Assembly (NCBI GenBank): GCA_038729485.1
Contig: JAVYRX010000006.1
Span: forward strand, 1 to 57,366
Source of the DNA: GCA-001856825 sp038729485
Lineage (GTDB): Archaea > Thermoplasmatota > Thermoplasmata > Thermoplasmatales > GCA-001856825
Reading direction: 5' to 3'
Length of the DNA stretch: 57,366 bases
The notes beneath the pieces were generated by a model. The model did no database searches, was not told where the DNA came from, and was given only the letters and a program-made list of their open reading frames with translations. Below, piece by piece: positions 34,077 to 43,370 of the stretch (position 1 is its first letter; each line of letters opens with the position of its first letter). The translations under genes and the position numbers were made by a program.

Positions 34077-34973
34077 CTAGAGTAGGAATAAATCTTTCTT
34101 ATCGTTGATAATTTTAACGATAAGATTCCTGATTTCCTGAAGGCGAAACAAAGGAGAAAATGATATCGTTACTACATTGTCTTCAATTGAGGTTTGAAAT
34201 ATGGCGGGTCCTGATGGTTGCTTGAATGCCAGAAGCCCTCCTATTTCTTGATAGGTGTCGTAGAAATTTCCGTCTCTCCGAAGCTTATAATATGAGTTTG
34301 AGTCCGGAATCTCTTTCTTTGAAGAGTCTATCCAAATTACCCTTTTCATAAAATCTTCGGTGAATACTGATATTTTATGTATAACCCCCTCGCCCAAAGT
34401 AAGAATACCAACAGAATCGGCCTTGAGCTGTTCCAATTTCCGGTTGTTCATACTAGGCCTCCAACTGAGGGAAGCAATCCTCCTTTCTTCAAACCAATCG
34501 GGCTTTCCTCCCCGGGCAAAAAATGACCTTGAACAGAAAGGAAGTTTCCTGAAAATTTCCAGCTTATTTACTGGAGCAAGAGATCTGCTTACTTTCTCAA
34601 CGCACTCCTTGCTCTCACCCTCAACTTCGATTTCCGTGCCAAGAATAAATGCGGAAGACGCATGCATTCCCTTATAGTCTTTCCCTACGAAAAAAACGGA
34701 GTCTTCCATTTGGATCGCTTCAACCGGGGCGTACGATGAAACGAAGGAGTCCATCAAATTTTTCGGAAACCCCTGGTAGAACCAGTCAAGGAAGAACTCC
34801 TTCACCCTGGCCTTTTCCCCATCCACTAGTAGCTCATATCGTAGCGTGCTCCATTTTGATCCCTCCGGTCTGATTGTTGGATTCAGAATCTCATAACCTG
34901 AAGTTTTGAATATCAGGAATGGCAAAGTGCTTTGAACCTTTTCGAGGTCTTCCAATTGCAAGCGTTTGTACAT
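34077..34973 (-). CDS. Hypothetical protein, about 298 residues
   Basis: I do not recognise the family. The product is soluble, mixed alpha/beta, with two similar halves suggested by recurring FxxG and LxxFR elements: an N-terminal part that includes FFVGKDYKGMHASSAF and a C-terminal part IWIDSSKKEIPDSNSYYKLR. No catalytic motif or metal-site pattern stands out. It is coupled to the CoA-binding gene downstream. Confidence 0.6.
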   Translation of the reverse strand: MYKRLQLEDLEKVQSTLPFLIFKTSGYEILNPTIRPEGSKWSTLRYELLVDGEKARVKEFFLDWFYQGFPKNLMDSFVSSYAPVEAIQMEDSVFFVGKDYKGMHASSAFILGTEIEVEGESKECVEKVSRSLAPVNKLEIFRKLPFCSRSFFARGGKPDWFEERRIASLSWRPSMNNRKLEQLKADSVGILTLGEGVIHKISVFTEDFMKRVIWIDSSKKEIPDSNSYYKLRRDGNFYDTYQEIGGLLAFKQPSGPAIFQTSIEDNVVTISFSPLFRLQEIRNLIVKIINDKKDLFLL

Positions 34974-35025
34974 TCACGTATCACATTTCAATTTTCGAAT
35001 AAAAATTATCTCTTGTGAGACCGTT

Positions 35026-35961
35026 TTATTTTGCACTGAGATTGCTTATCATGTCCTTCACCGTTTCCTTGAGATTATATTTCGGGTTAAATCCCCACTC
35101 GGCAGTAGCTGAAGAAGCGTCGAGTGACTGAGGCCAAGAATCTGCTATTCTTTGTCTAAAATCGGGTGAATAATCAACCTCGAATCTAGGGTAATGGAGT
35201 TTCAATTCCGCCTCAAGTTCCGCAGGGGTCAGTGAAAACGAGGTGACATTGAAGTCTGTTCTGTGCTTTAGCTTGGATCCGTCAGCTTCTGCAAGTTTCA
35301 CCAATGAATCTAATGCGTCCGGCATGTACATCATTGGCAGCTTTGTATTCTTATTTAAAAAGCACTTGTATCTGTTCCCACGGACCGCCTCAATGATCAT
35401 CTCAATTGAATAGTCTGTTGTCCCTCCACCCGGCGGCGTCTTATAGCTTATGAGGCCCGGGAACCGAAGCCCCCTTGCATCAAGCCCGAACCTATCGTAA
35501 TAATACTGGCCGATTCTCTCTCCAAAAAGTTTCGTGACGCCGTACATGGTGGTAGGTCGGGTAATTGTTTCTATGGGTACATTTTCTTTTGGGGTGTCGG
35601 GCCCGAATACTCCTATTGAGCTAGGGATAACCACCAGTTTTACCTTGTTCTTCACGGCCGATCTGAAAACGTTATACGTTCCATCAACATTGACACGATA
35701 CGCTAGGTCAGGGTTCTTCTCTCCAGAAGCGGAGAGTATAGCAGCAAGATGGAATATTGTATCAATTTTGTACTTGCTAATAGCCAGATCCAAAGCGTTA
35801 CTGTCCACAACATCCAGGCTAATGAATTCAGTCTCTCCTTTCCCCTCCCTTATGTCAGATGCAATAATCCTGTCTCCACCAAAAATATTTGAAAGGTAAG
35901 GAACAAGCTCACTTCCGATCTGTCCTAAAGCTCCGGTAATCAGGATCTTTTCGAACGTCAT
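35026..35961 (-). CDS. L-Threonine 3-dehydrogenase (NAD-epimerase type)
   Basis: The enzyme oxidises threonine to 2-amino-3-ketobutyrate. It has the extended-SDR fold: glycine motif ITGALGQIGSEL, catalytic Tyr-Lys in MYGVTKLFGE and Ser in VIPSSIGVFG. PGLISYKTPPGGGTTDYS is characteristic of this type of threonine dehydrogenase, known structurally from Thermoplasma volcanium. ATG 35961 (MTFEKIL) is chosen over the far upstream 36054, because a TATA-like box on the minus strand at 35981-35995 lies about 27 bases before it. It is divergent from kbl, whose product uses its product. Confidence 0.94.
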   Translation of the reverse strand: MTFEKILITGALGQIGSELVPYLSNIFGGDRIIASDIREGKGETEFISLDVVDSNALDLAISKYKIDTIFHLAAILSASGEKNPDLAYRVNVDGTYNVFRSAVKNKVKLVVIPSSIGVFGPDTPKENVPIETITRPTTMYGVTKLFGERIGQYYYDRFGLDARGLRFPGLISYKTPPGGGTTDYSIEMIIEAVRGNRYKCFLNKNTKLPMMYMPDALDSLVKLAEADGSKLKHRTDFNVTSFSLTPAELEAELKLHYPRFEVDYSPDFRQRIADSWPQSLDASSATAEWGFNPKYNLKETVKDMISNLSAK

Positions 35962-36074
35962 GTTACAAGCAGGCCCACTGAAATAAAAAATATTTCGTAC
36001 AAACACAAGAAATTGAACCTTAATCATACAACAACAGTGGATAAAATATATCACCGCTTATCACATGGCAGTTC
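35962..36074. promoter_or_regulatory. Divergent promoter region of the threonine dehydrogenase and kbl genes
   Basis: The 113-base spacer holds two TATA-like boxes: one on the minus strand at 35981-35995 for the dehydrogenase and one on the plus strand, ataaaatata (36041-36050), about 28 bases before the kbl start. Both messages would be leaderless, and joint control of the threonine pathway is likely. Confidence 0.55.
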
Positions 36075-37253
36075 ATGTCAAGGACAGATTGGGTAAAGGA
36101 AGAGATCAGTTCACTGAAGGAATCAGGAAGATATGTTCCCATTCGGACCGTCCAAACTCCCCAGGGCGCGTGGGTGAAGATCGAGGGAAGAAAGCTCTTG
36201 AACCTGTGTTCAAATAATTATCTTGGCCTGGCGAATCATCCAGAAGTGAAAAAAGCCATGCACGATGCAATAGACACGTTCGGTGTTGGTGCAGGTGCCG
36301 TGAGGAGCATCGCAGGGACAATGGAAATTCACATAAAGCTCGAGGAACGGGTGGCAAAATTCAAACACATGGAAGGCTCGCTGGTATATCAAGGAGGACT
36401 TTTAGCCAACCTCGGAACAATTCCAGCCCTTGTAGGGAAGGAAGACCTAGTGTTCAGTGAGGAACTGAACCATGCAAGCATAATTGATGGCGTTAGACTG
36501 AGCTCCGCAAAGAGGGTTGTTTTTTCACACCTATCGGCAAGTGACCTTGAGGAAAAACTGAAAGCAGAGAGGGGAAATGGGAAAAGAGCACTTGTAGTAA
36601 CCGATGGAGTCTTCAGCATGGACGGAGATATTGCACCTTTGAAGGAAGAAACAGAGCTTGCCGAGCGGTACAATGCCATGATGTATGTAGATGATGCACA
36701 CGGGGAAGGCGTTCTCGGGGATCACGGCAGGGGGATAGTCGATCATTTCAAGCTTGCTGGGAGGGTTGATGTGGAGATGGGCACTTTCTCAAAAGCTGTC
36801 GGTGTTATGGGTGGTTTCGTTGCGGGGTCAGCCTCCCTCATTGACTACCTTAAACAGAAAGCGCGGCCATTCCTTTTCAGTTCCGCTCTCAATCCGGGAG
36901 AAGTTGCTGCAATAATGAAGAGCTTGGAGATCATGGAGAGGGACGATTCCCTGCTAAAGAAACTGTGGAACAACTCCGATTTCCTGAAAGAGAAACTAAG
37001 AACTCTAGGTTTCAACACAGGAACAAGCAAGACGCCAATAACCCCCGTGATAATCGGAGATGAAAAGAACACTGTAGAATTCAGCAAGCAGCTGTACGAA
37101 GGTGGAATCTTTGCATCTCCGATAGTATATCCAACGGTTCCAAAAGGAACGGCGAGGATTAGGCTCATGCCATCCGCAGTCCACTCAAGGGAAGACCTCA
37201 AGTATGCCGGGGACAAATTCGAGGAGATAGGCAAGAGGATGAATATAATCTGA
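36075..37253 (+). CDS. kbl: 2-Amino-3-ketobutyrate CoA ligase (glycine C-acetyltransferase)
   Basis: It cleaves 2-amino-3-ketobutyrate with CoA to glycine and acetyl-CoA, completing threonine breakdown. The 392-residue protein is an alpha-oxoamine synthase: PLP lysine in GTFSKAVGVMGGF, cofactor Asp in MMYVDDAHGEGVLG and the N-terminal NNYLGLANHP. The ATG at 36075 is the first of the one-carbon block on this strand. Confidence 0.95.
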   Translation: MSRTDWVKEEISSLKESGRYVPIRTVQTPQGAWVKIEGRKLLNLCSNNYLGLANHPEVKKAMHDAIDTFGVGAGAVRSIAGTMEIHIKLEERVAKFKHMEGSLVYQGGLLANLGTIPALVGKEDLVFSEELNHASIIDGVRLSSAKRVVFSHLSASDLEEKLKAERGNGKRALVVTDGVFSMDGDIAPLKEETELAERYNAMMYVDDAHGEGVLGDHGRGIVDHFKLAGRVDVEMGTFSKAVGVMGGFVAGSASLIDYLKQKARPFLFSSALNPGEVAAIMKSLEIMERDDSLLKKLWNNSDFLKEKLRTLGFNTGTSKTPITPVIIGDEKNTVEFSKQLYEGGIFASPIVYPTVPKGTARIRLMPSAVHSREDLKYAGDKFEEIGKRMNII

Positions 37254-37263
37254 GGTGTCCTCG

Positions 37264-38775
37264 ATGTATATGGTTGAGTGCGTCCCCAATTACAGTGAGG
37301 GGAGAGATAGGGCAAAATTGGAAAGAATAATATCAAAGATCAAGGAATATCCCGTTGAAGTCATAGACGTTGAGATGAATTATGACCATAACAGATCCGT
37401 CGTCACAGTCGTAGGCGAGGGCAGCGCCGTTTTGGAAGCAATTTTTTCGTCCATCAAAATGGCTTCTGAAATAATAGATCTTAATGTTCACAGCGGAGAG
37501 CACCCTAGGTTCGGTGCCGCGGACGTCGTTCCTTTTGTACCGCTCCTTGGAACTCCAATGGAGTATTGTGTTGATCTGGCGCTGGAACTAGGTAGAAAAG
37601 TTGGGAGTGAGCTGAATATACCGGTATTCTTATACGGTCAAGCGGCAAGGGATCCCGAAAGGAAGGAGCTACCTCAGATAAGAAATGAGAAGTTTCAATA
37701 TGAGCAACTGAAAGAAGCAATACTGAATGATCCAAGGTATGCGCCTGATTTTGGCCCGAAGGAGTTAGGCCCTGCCGGAGCGACTATAATAGGGGCAAGG
37801 GAGTTTTTGATAGCTTTCAACGTAGACCTGAGGCCAGAAGACTTGAAACAGGCCAAGGATATAGCAAGGAGGACCAGGGAGAAAGGCGGCTCCCTGAAGA
37901 ATGTTAGAGCGCTCGGGTTCGATCTCAGAGAGACAAGCGAAGCACAGGTTTCAATGAACCTTGTTAACTACAAGGAAACCCCATTGCCTGAAGTATTTGA
38001 GTTCGTTAAAGGTGAAGCTGAGTCGAGGGGCCTACAGGTAAGCAGGTCAGAGCTAGTTGGAATGGTGCCGTTGGGCGCGTTGGAAGAAATATATCGTTTT
38101 TACTTAAGGAACAGGAATTTCACGATCGATCAGGTCATAGAGAAGAAACTTCTCGACATTTATCGTAAGGAAAGCATAGTTTCCTATCTAACTGATTTGG
38201 CCAGTGACAAACCGGCCCCAGGAGGAGGTTCCGCAAGCTCAATGGTGGGGGCTATGGGGGCTGCGCTAATTTCGATGGTTGCAGGATTAACTATAGGCAA
38301 GAAGGGGTACGAACAAAGCGCAGAGGAAATGAAAAGAGCACGTGAGAGGGCAGAAAACACCTTGTGGAAGCTCTACCAACAGGCCGACGCAGATACAAAA
38401 TCGTACAACGATCTCTCTGCGGCTCTTCAGATGCCTAGGGGAAGCGATGCAGAAAAGGTGGCAAGATCAAGAGCAATACAGGAAAGACTGAAGACTGCAA
38501 CGCAGGTCCCATACGAGACGGGGCGATTGGCCGCCTCGCTTTTTGATCTCATACCTACAATGATCGAGAAGGCAAACAGGAATGCATTGTCGGACATATA
38601 CTGTGCTGGCCTGTTTCTTTATTCGAGCGTTCTGGGTTCAATGCAGAACGTCAAAATAAACATCTCGCTAATAAAGGATCAGGCGGTTGTAGAAGATTAC
38701 AGAAGGAAAATGGATGATCTGATCGCCCAGTCAGAACGCATGATGGAAGAATTAATAAAAAATATGTGGAAATGA
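37264..38775 (+). CDS. ftcD: Formiminotransferase-cyclodeaminase, bifunctional
   Basis: The fused enzyme has an N-terminal formiminotransferase (MVECVPNYSEG, HSGEHPRFGAADVVPFVPL with the catalytic His) and a C-terminal cyclodeaminase (about residues 300-503, DKPAPGGGSASSMVGAMGAA). It moves a formimino group to tetrahydrofolate and releases ammonia to give 5,10-methenyl-tetrahydrofolate. ATG 37264 is chosen for the GAGGTG spaced seven bases before it; GTG 37255 is in frame. The gene follows kbl by 10 bases. Confidence 0.94.
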   Translation: MYMVECVPNYSEGRDRAKLERIISKIKEYPVEVIDVEMNYDHNRSVVTVVGEGSAVLEAIFSSIKMASEIIDLNVHSGEHPRFGAADVVPFVPLLGTPMEYCVDLALELGRKVGSELNIPVFLYGQAARDPERKELPQIRNEKFQYEQLKEAILNDPRYAPDFGPKELGPAGATIIGAREFLIAFNVDLRPEDLKQAKDIARRTREKGGSLKNVRALGFDLRETSEAQVSMNLVNYKETPLPEVFEFVKGEAESRGLQVSRSELVGMVPLGALEEIYRFYLRNRNFTIDQVIEKKLLDIYRKESIVSYLTDLASDKPAPGGGSASSMVGAMGAALISMVAGLTIGKKGYEQSAEEMKRARERAENTLWKLYQQADADTKSYNDLSAALQMPRGSDAEKVARSRAIQERLKTATQVPYETGRLAASLFDLIPTMIEKANRNALSDIYCAGLFLYSSVLGSMQNVKINISLIKDQAVVEDYRRKMDDLIAQSERMMEELIKNMWK

Positions 38776-38789
38776 TAACGGAGGGTGAT

Positions 38790-40421
38790 ATGATGAAAAC
38801 AGTTACTGAATTAGCAAGAGACCTAGGTATAAACGAGGACGAACTAGATTCATACGGAAAATACATGGGTAAAGTCGATCCCAAGGTGCTGAACAGATTG
38901 GCATCGAAAAAGAACGGCAAGCTTATCCTCGTAACTGCAATAAGCCCTACCTCTGCGGGAGAAGGGAAGACCACAACTACAGTAGGTCTTTCCCAAGGTC
39001 TCAAGGTGCTTGGGAAAAAGGTGATGCTTACGGTGAGGGAGCCGTCGCTTGGTCCCAATTTCGGGATAAAGGGCGGAGGTACCGGAGGAGGAAAATGTCA
39101 GCTTCTTCCGTCAGACGAGATCAATTTGAACTTCACGGGTGATTTTCCTGCAATTTCTGCAGCACACAACCTTCTTTCTGCGATCATAAATAATCACGTC
39201 TTTCAGGGGAATGAATTAAATATTGACGTAAGAAAATTGGCTTGGCACCGGACTATAGATATGAACGACAGAAGCCTGAGAAAGATAATAGTGGGCTTAG
39301 GAGATCAAGGCGGAGCATTGGCTGAAGATAGTTTCCTTATTACTCCAGCATCTGAAATAATGGCCATCATGGGCTTTGCTGAAAATTATTCAATGTTGAA
39401 GCAAATGCTTTCCAGAATAACAGTTGGCTATTCCTATGACGGCAAGAGAATAACGGCCGGGGACCTAAACGCAGAGGGTGCGATGGCGGCTCTTCTGAAG
39501 AATGCTATCAAGCCGAACCTCGTGCAGACTACAGAGGGAGTGCCTGCGTTCGTGCACATTGGCCCCTTTGGAAATATTGCGCATGGACACAATAGCATTA
39601 TAGCTGACAAGATAGCCTTGAAATTAGCAGATTATGTTGTGACGGAAGCAGGTTTCGGTTCCGACCTTGGGGCCCAGAAGTTTATAGACATAGTTATGAG
39701 GCGCGCAGGCTTTGATCTGAATCTGGTGGTAATAGTTGTATCCGTGAAGGCCATAAAACATCACGGAGGTTTGAAGGCTGGAGAAACTGGTGGTATTGAA
39801 AATCTTGAAAAGGGAGTGGAAAATTTATACTACCACATATGGAACATAGAAAGGTACGGAATACCAATCGTGATATCACTTAACAGGTTCAAAGATGATA
39901 CAGATCAGGAAATAAATTTTCTTAAAAAGAAGGCGAAGGAAAAGGGTTACGATATGGTCGTGAATGATGGATATTCAAACGGAGGGGAAGGTGCGTTAGA
40001 ACTTGCCAAGAAGGTTATTGAAACGCTGGACAAGACCCCAGTCAAGAAACCGGCATTCACATACGAAATAAAAGACCCGGTAAGGACAAAAATTGAGAAT
40101 ATAGCTACGAAAGTTTATGGCGCATCGAAAATAGAATATTCAAAGAAAGCTTTAAGGGCATTAAAAAGAATTAAGGATGAGGATCTTGACAATATGGACG
40201 TTTGCATGGCTAAGACACAATATTCAATAACTGACGATCAGACGAAACTTGGCTGGCCAAAGAATTTCACTATAACAATAGAAGATATAATGATCTCTTC
40301 TGGGGTTGGTTTTGCCGTTCCGCTTCTAGGGGAAATAATGACCATGCCGGGCCTTCCAAGGCATCCGATATCGGAGGAAGTAGACATAGATGACGATGGG
40401 AACATCACCGGCCTCTTATAA
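38790..40421 (+). CDS. fhs: Formate-tetrahydrofolate ligase
   Basis: Fhs makes 10-formyl-tetrahydrofolate from formate, ATP and tetrahydrofolate. The 543-residue protein has the P-loop-like motif PTSAGEGKTTTTVGL and GGGTGGGKCQLLP, and GGIENLEKGVENLYYHI near the middle, all typical. ATG 38790, preceded by GGAGGGTGAT, is chosen over 38766, which would start inside the ftcD end. It is one of the few archaeal cases outside haloarchaea/Thermoplasma; it joins ftcD in a folate C1 unit. Confidence 0.95.
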   Translation: MMKTVTELARDLGINEDELDSYGKYMGKVDPKVLNRLASKKNGKLILVTAISPTSAGEGKTTTTVGLSQGLKVLGKKVMLTVREPSLGPNFGIKGGGTGGGKCQLLPSDEINLNFTGDFPAISAAHNLLSAIINNHVFQGNELNIDVRKLAWHRTIDMNDRSLRKIIVGLGDQGGALAEDSFLITPASEIMAIMGFAENYSMLKQMLSRITVGYSYDGKRITAGDLNAEGAMAALLKNAIKPNLVQTTEGVPAFVHIGPFGNIAHGHNSIIADKIALKLADYVVTEAGFGSDLGAQKFIDIVMRRAGFDLNLVVIVVSVKAIKHHGGLKAGETGGIENLEKGVENLYYHIWNIERYGIPIVISLNRFKDDTDQEINFLKKKAKEKGYDMVVNDGYSNGGEGALELAKKVIETLDKTPVKKPAFTYEIKDPVRTKIENIATKVYGASKIEYSKKALRALKRIKDEDLDNMDVCMAKTQYSITDDQTKLGWPKNFTITIEDIMISSGVGFAVPLLGEIMTMPGLPRHPISEEVDIDDDGNITGLL

Positions 40422-41625
40422 GATCTCTATTGATGACATCGAGGACGCCTATTACAGGTCTAAAGGGGTCGTGAAGAATACTCCTCTTGAGAGATCCAAC
40501 TCAGTCAGCGAACTTAGCGGTGCTGAGGTGTACTTAAAACTGGAGAATCTTCAGAAGGGTGGCTCGTTCAAGATACGGGGGGCGTATAACCTTCTCAGCA
40601 GGGAAGGAAAAGATGTCATAGCCGCCAGTGCTGGGAATCATTCGCAGGGTGTGGCCCTTGCGGCGAACCTTCTTGGACTGAAAGCAACTGTAGTAATGCC
40701 CCAATTTGCCTCACCGGTAAAGATCATAGCAACTCAGAAATATGGGGCAGATGTTCTGTTGTACGGAAATAGTTTTGACGAGGCAACTGAGAAGGCGAAA
40801 GAGCTGTCAAGGGAGCAGGGTAAGGTCTTTGCTCATGCGTTCGACAACAAATATGTCATCGCAGGTCAGGGGACCATCGGAATCGAGATATACGATGTTA
40901 CAAGAGATTTTGATTTCATCATCATTCCAATAGGGGGAGGAGGGCTGATTTCAGGTATTGCAACATATCTCCGCGGAATGGGGTTCAGAGGAAAAATAAT
41001 CGGGGTAGAAGCGGAGGCTGCTGCATCTATGAAAAGATCCATAGAGGTGGGAAAACTAACTAAGATTGAGTCGGTAAAAACAATAGCAGATGGCATTGCA
41101 ATAAAATCCCCATCAGACACAACATTCAATATAACCAAGCAGCTGGTAGACCAAGTTGTGACAGTTAGCGACGAGGAGATCTCCTCAGCCATGTTCACGC
41201 TGCTGGAAAGGGGCAAGATAGTCGCAGAGCCCGCAGGCGCTGCATCTGTTGCTGCACTTATAAGCGGAAAGCTGAACGTTAAGGGAAAGAAAGGAATTGC
41301 TTTGATTTCAGGAGGAAACGCAGACCTAGCTCTCCTATCCCAGATCATAGAAAGAAATTTACTAATGTCGGGGAGGATCTTCACGATAACCTTCATAGTA
41401 GACAATATCCCTTCAGAGATGCGCAAGGCAGTGGAACTTTTCTCAGAAATGAAGCTCAACATAGAAGAGCTAAAGACTGAACTATATGATTACGAACTGG
41501 AGGTCGGAAAACAGAAGGTTGTGGCGAAGTTGAAAGTTTACGGCAACGAGGACCTCACGAGAATAAGAGAAAAGTTCAAAGAATTTGGGTTCAGGATAGT
41601 GGAAGTGAAAGGGGCGCAAATTTAA
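40396..41625 (+). CDS. ilvA: Threonine dehydratase with ACT-like C-terminal domain
   Basis: A PLP enzyme that deaminates threonine to 2-oxobutyrate. The PLP lysine is in KGGSFKIRGAYN, the substrate region is AASAGNHSQGVA and the phosphate loop is IPIGGGGLISGIA. The last about 80 residues form an ACT-like regulatory domain (ITFIVDNIPSEMRKAVELF), as in the shorter biodegradative/biosynthetic archaeal type. Starts at ATG 40396 or 40390 overlap the end of fhs by about 26-32 bases, suggesting operon expression. Confidence 0.92.
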   Translation: MGTSPASYKISIDDIEDAYYRSKGVVKNTPLERSNSVSELSGAEVYLKLENLQKGGSFKIRGAYNLLSREGKDVIAASAGNHSQGVALAANLLGLKATVVMPQFASPVKIIATQKYGADVLLYGNSFDEATEKAKELSREQGKVFAHAFDNKYVIAGQGTIGIEIYDVTRDFDFIIIPIGGGGLISGIATYLRGMGFRGKIIGVEAEAAASMKRSIEVGKLTKIESVKTIADGIAIKSPSDTTFNITKQLVDQVVTVSDEEISSAMFTLLERGKIVAEPAGAASVAALISGKLNVKGKKGIALISGGNADLALLSQIIERNLLMSGRIFTITFIVDNIPSEMRKAVELFSEMKLNIEELKTELYDYELEVGKQKVVAKLKVYGNEDLTRIREKFKEFGFRIVEVKGAQI

Positions 41626-41629
41626 TTTT

Positions 41630-41791
41630 CCCCGGAATTAACAAGGGAACTCATTATCATACCCTTTGACCCTTCCGGGGATATGGGGTTTTTTCTGGCC
41701 TTGGATTCACGGTGAGGCGACACGCCACTCTCACCAAGGGGCCCAAAAATCCCTATAGTTCCCAGTCGTCCAGCCTCCTTCATTAATTCGA
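41630..41791 (-). ncRNA. Candidate structured RNA between ilvA and queF
   Basis: The convergent spacer folds strongly. A long helix joins 41681-41693 with 41745-41756 (ATATGGGGTTTTT against AAAAATCCCTAT, one bulge), topped by GGTGA (41711-41715)/TCACC (41731-41735). CCCCGGAA (41630-41637) pairs with TTCCGGGG (41673-41680). A competing outer set pairs GAATTAA (41635-41641) with TTAATTC (41783-41789) and GGGAACT (41645-41651) with AGTTCCC (41757-41763). On the minus strand a TATA-like box at about 41812-41825 sits about 26 bases before 41791, which favours that strand. No known RNA family was recognised. A 63-codon frame over the same DNA is probably a by-product. Confidence 0.45.
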
Positions 41792-41827
41792 GAGTTATTC
41801 CATATGGGAACAAAAAAATATTAAAAA

Positions 41828-42220
41828 TTAATGCTTAACTTTTTCGTATCTAGATATTATTTTTGTTTTTATGCCGCCCCTTACTTTAAATTCACCTATG
41901 ACGACCAGAAATATCGGAGAAGCGCTCTTTACCAGATCGTTGAGTATCTTGTTTACTGCATTCTCCTGAAAAATACCTACGTTTCTATATCTATAAAGGT
42001 AGAGCTTGAGGGATTTCAGCTCTATGATCTTCCTGTCCGGGACATAATGCACGGTGATTTTACCGAAATCTGGCATACCCGTTTTCGGACAAACTGATGT
42101 GAACTCGTCAGTCTCTATAGTTATCACGGTCCTGCTTCCGCGATAAGGGAAAGCAACGGATTCGACTTTTCCAAGATTCAGTTTATCTATATCGTCTTGA
42201 AGATGCTCGTATTCACTCAC
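41828..42220 (-). CDS. queF: QueF-family preQ0 reductase or archaeosine amidinotransferase
   Basis: The 130-residue tunnel-fold protein has the catalytic Cys/Asp stretch FTSVCPKTGMPDFGKI and an ELKSLKLYLYRYR motif close to the NADPH-binding ESKSLKLY of bacterial QueF. This argues for a true reductase (preQ0 to preQ1) rather than QueF-L, which lacks that motif. The usual FHE motif reads FQENAVN, with His replaced by Gln, so activity may be altered. With queC, queD and a bacterial-type TGT in the window it outlines a deazaguanine tRNA pathway. Confidence 0.85.
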   Translation of the reverse strand: MSEYEHLQDDIDKLNLGKVESVAFPYRGSRTVITIETDEFTSVCPKTGMPDFGKITVHYVPDRKIIELKSLKLYLYRYRNVGIFQENAVNKILNDLVKSASPIFLVVIGEFKVRGGIKTKIISRYEKVKH

Positions 42221-42288
42221 ATTTTAGTATGGAAATCACGTAAATCAATATTCCCGAATAAAAAGTAAACCTTTTTTAAAATATAGCA

Positions 42289-43215
42289 ATGATGAAAACA
42301 ATGAAGTCCACGGTTCTCTTGGTCGCAGTGATCATAATCATTGCAGCGCTTTCCTTTTTCATATATTACCAGTATCAGAATGCGAAGGAGGCACCTCAGG
42401 GATCCCACGTATACATAGGCGCAATTTATGACGGTCAGGTGAAGTACGGTAGTTATGTCTCTGCTACAATCTCCTTCGGAGGGGGTAAAAGTCTCGAGGG
42501 CAAGGTGTATTATGTCATTCTTTCAGTGTGGGATAACAACAAAAGTTATGATCAGGTCGGGATATCGTCACTGAATGGCAGCTTATTTTCAACGTATTCA
42601 TACACTTACGTTGCAAGGAATGGGACTATAGAATACAGATATGACCCGCATTGGTTCCCCATAGGTCCCGGAACGCACCTAGTATCGATGCAAATAAGAA
42701 GTGGAAATGTGACATTCACGGTTGATGGAAGATCATTCATCGCATTCACTGGAGGGAATTACTTCATTATTTCCCGTAATGAAGTCATAGGCAACGTCTC
42801 ATATTCTGATTTCACTGTGTACGAGGAGATATACAAGTTCAACGGGGTGTTACCGTATGTCGCTTACAACTTTACCGGCATAAGTTATTCTACTCAAAAC
42901 AGCACCTACGGCGTGACTTCATGGGCTTATTTTCTCCATAATGTTTCTGAGGATTACGCCTCAACCGTTTTCTTTCTCGGAAATACGGTCAACATATATA
43001 ATAGGAAGCCGTTGTCTCTCCAGCTTCAGATTCAGAATTCCGAGTCTACAGCAGAAGTTAGGATCTCTGACCTTAACTTTACAGTTCTAGGAAATACAAA
43101 ATATTACGTTTATCTGCTACCCGGGAATTACGACGTCACGGTCTCATATTTGGGAAACGTTAAAAATTACGCTGTCAACTTGACGAAGAACTACACATTG
43201 ACAATACAGCTTTGA
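42289..43215 (+). CDS. Membrane-anchored secreted protein
   Basis: The N-terminus has a long hydrophobic segment after a short basic start (MKSTVLLVAVIIIIAALSF), acting as signal-anchor; the remaining about 280 residues are beta-rich, Tyr-, Ser- and Asn-rich with several N-x-S/T glycosylation sequons, fitting an extracellular protein in an acidophile. The C-terminal 80 residues (LQLQIQNSESTAEVRISDL and the following NYDVTVSYLGNVKNYAVNLTK) look like a PEGA-type beta domain. Function unknown. Divergent from queF. Confidence 0.7.
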   Translation: MMKTMKSTVLLVAVIIIIAALSFFIYYQYQNAKEAPQGSHVYIGAIYDGQVKYGSYVSATISFGGGKSLEGKVYYVILSVWDNNKSYDQVGISSLNGSLFSTYSYTYVARNGTIEYRYDPHWFPIGPGTHLVSMQIRSGNVTFTVDGRSFIAFTGGNYFIISRNEVIGNVSYSDFTVYEEIYKFNGVLPYVAYNFTGISYSTQNSTYGVTSWAYFLHNVSEDYASTVFFLGNTVNIYNRKPLSLQLQIQNSESTAEVRISDLNFTVLGNTKYYVYLLPGNYDVTVSYLGNVKNYAVNLTKNYTLTIQL

Positions 43216-43370
43216 CTGAAAATTTGCGGGGTGAAGGCATCGTAGATATTGATTAATAAAATTGAGTTTGATCGCATAAGAAAACTTTTTTCAAAGGCTA
43301 AAATTATGTAGAGCGGAACATGACAACAAATTGCATTTTCAAATTAAGATCAAGTGGAACCACTAAACTA

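Noticed and set aside
41622..41813. A 63-codon minus-strand frame between ilvA and queF
   Set aside because: It starts at TTG, has no recognisable family and the same DNA is dominated by long inverted repeats; a structured RNA explains it better, though the frame cannot be fully excluded.
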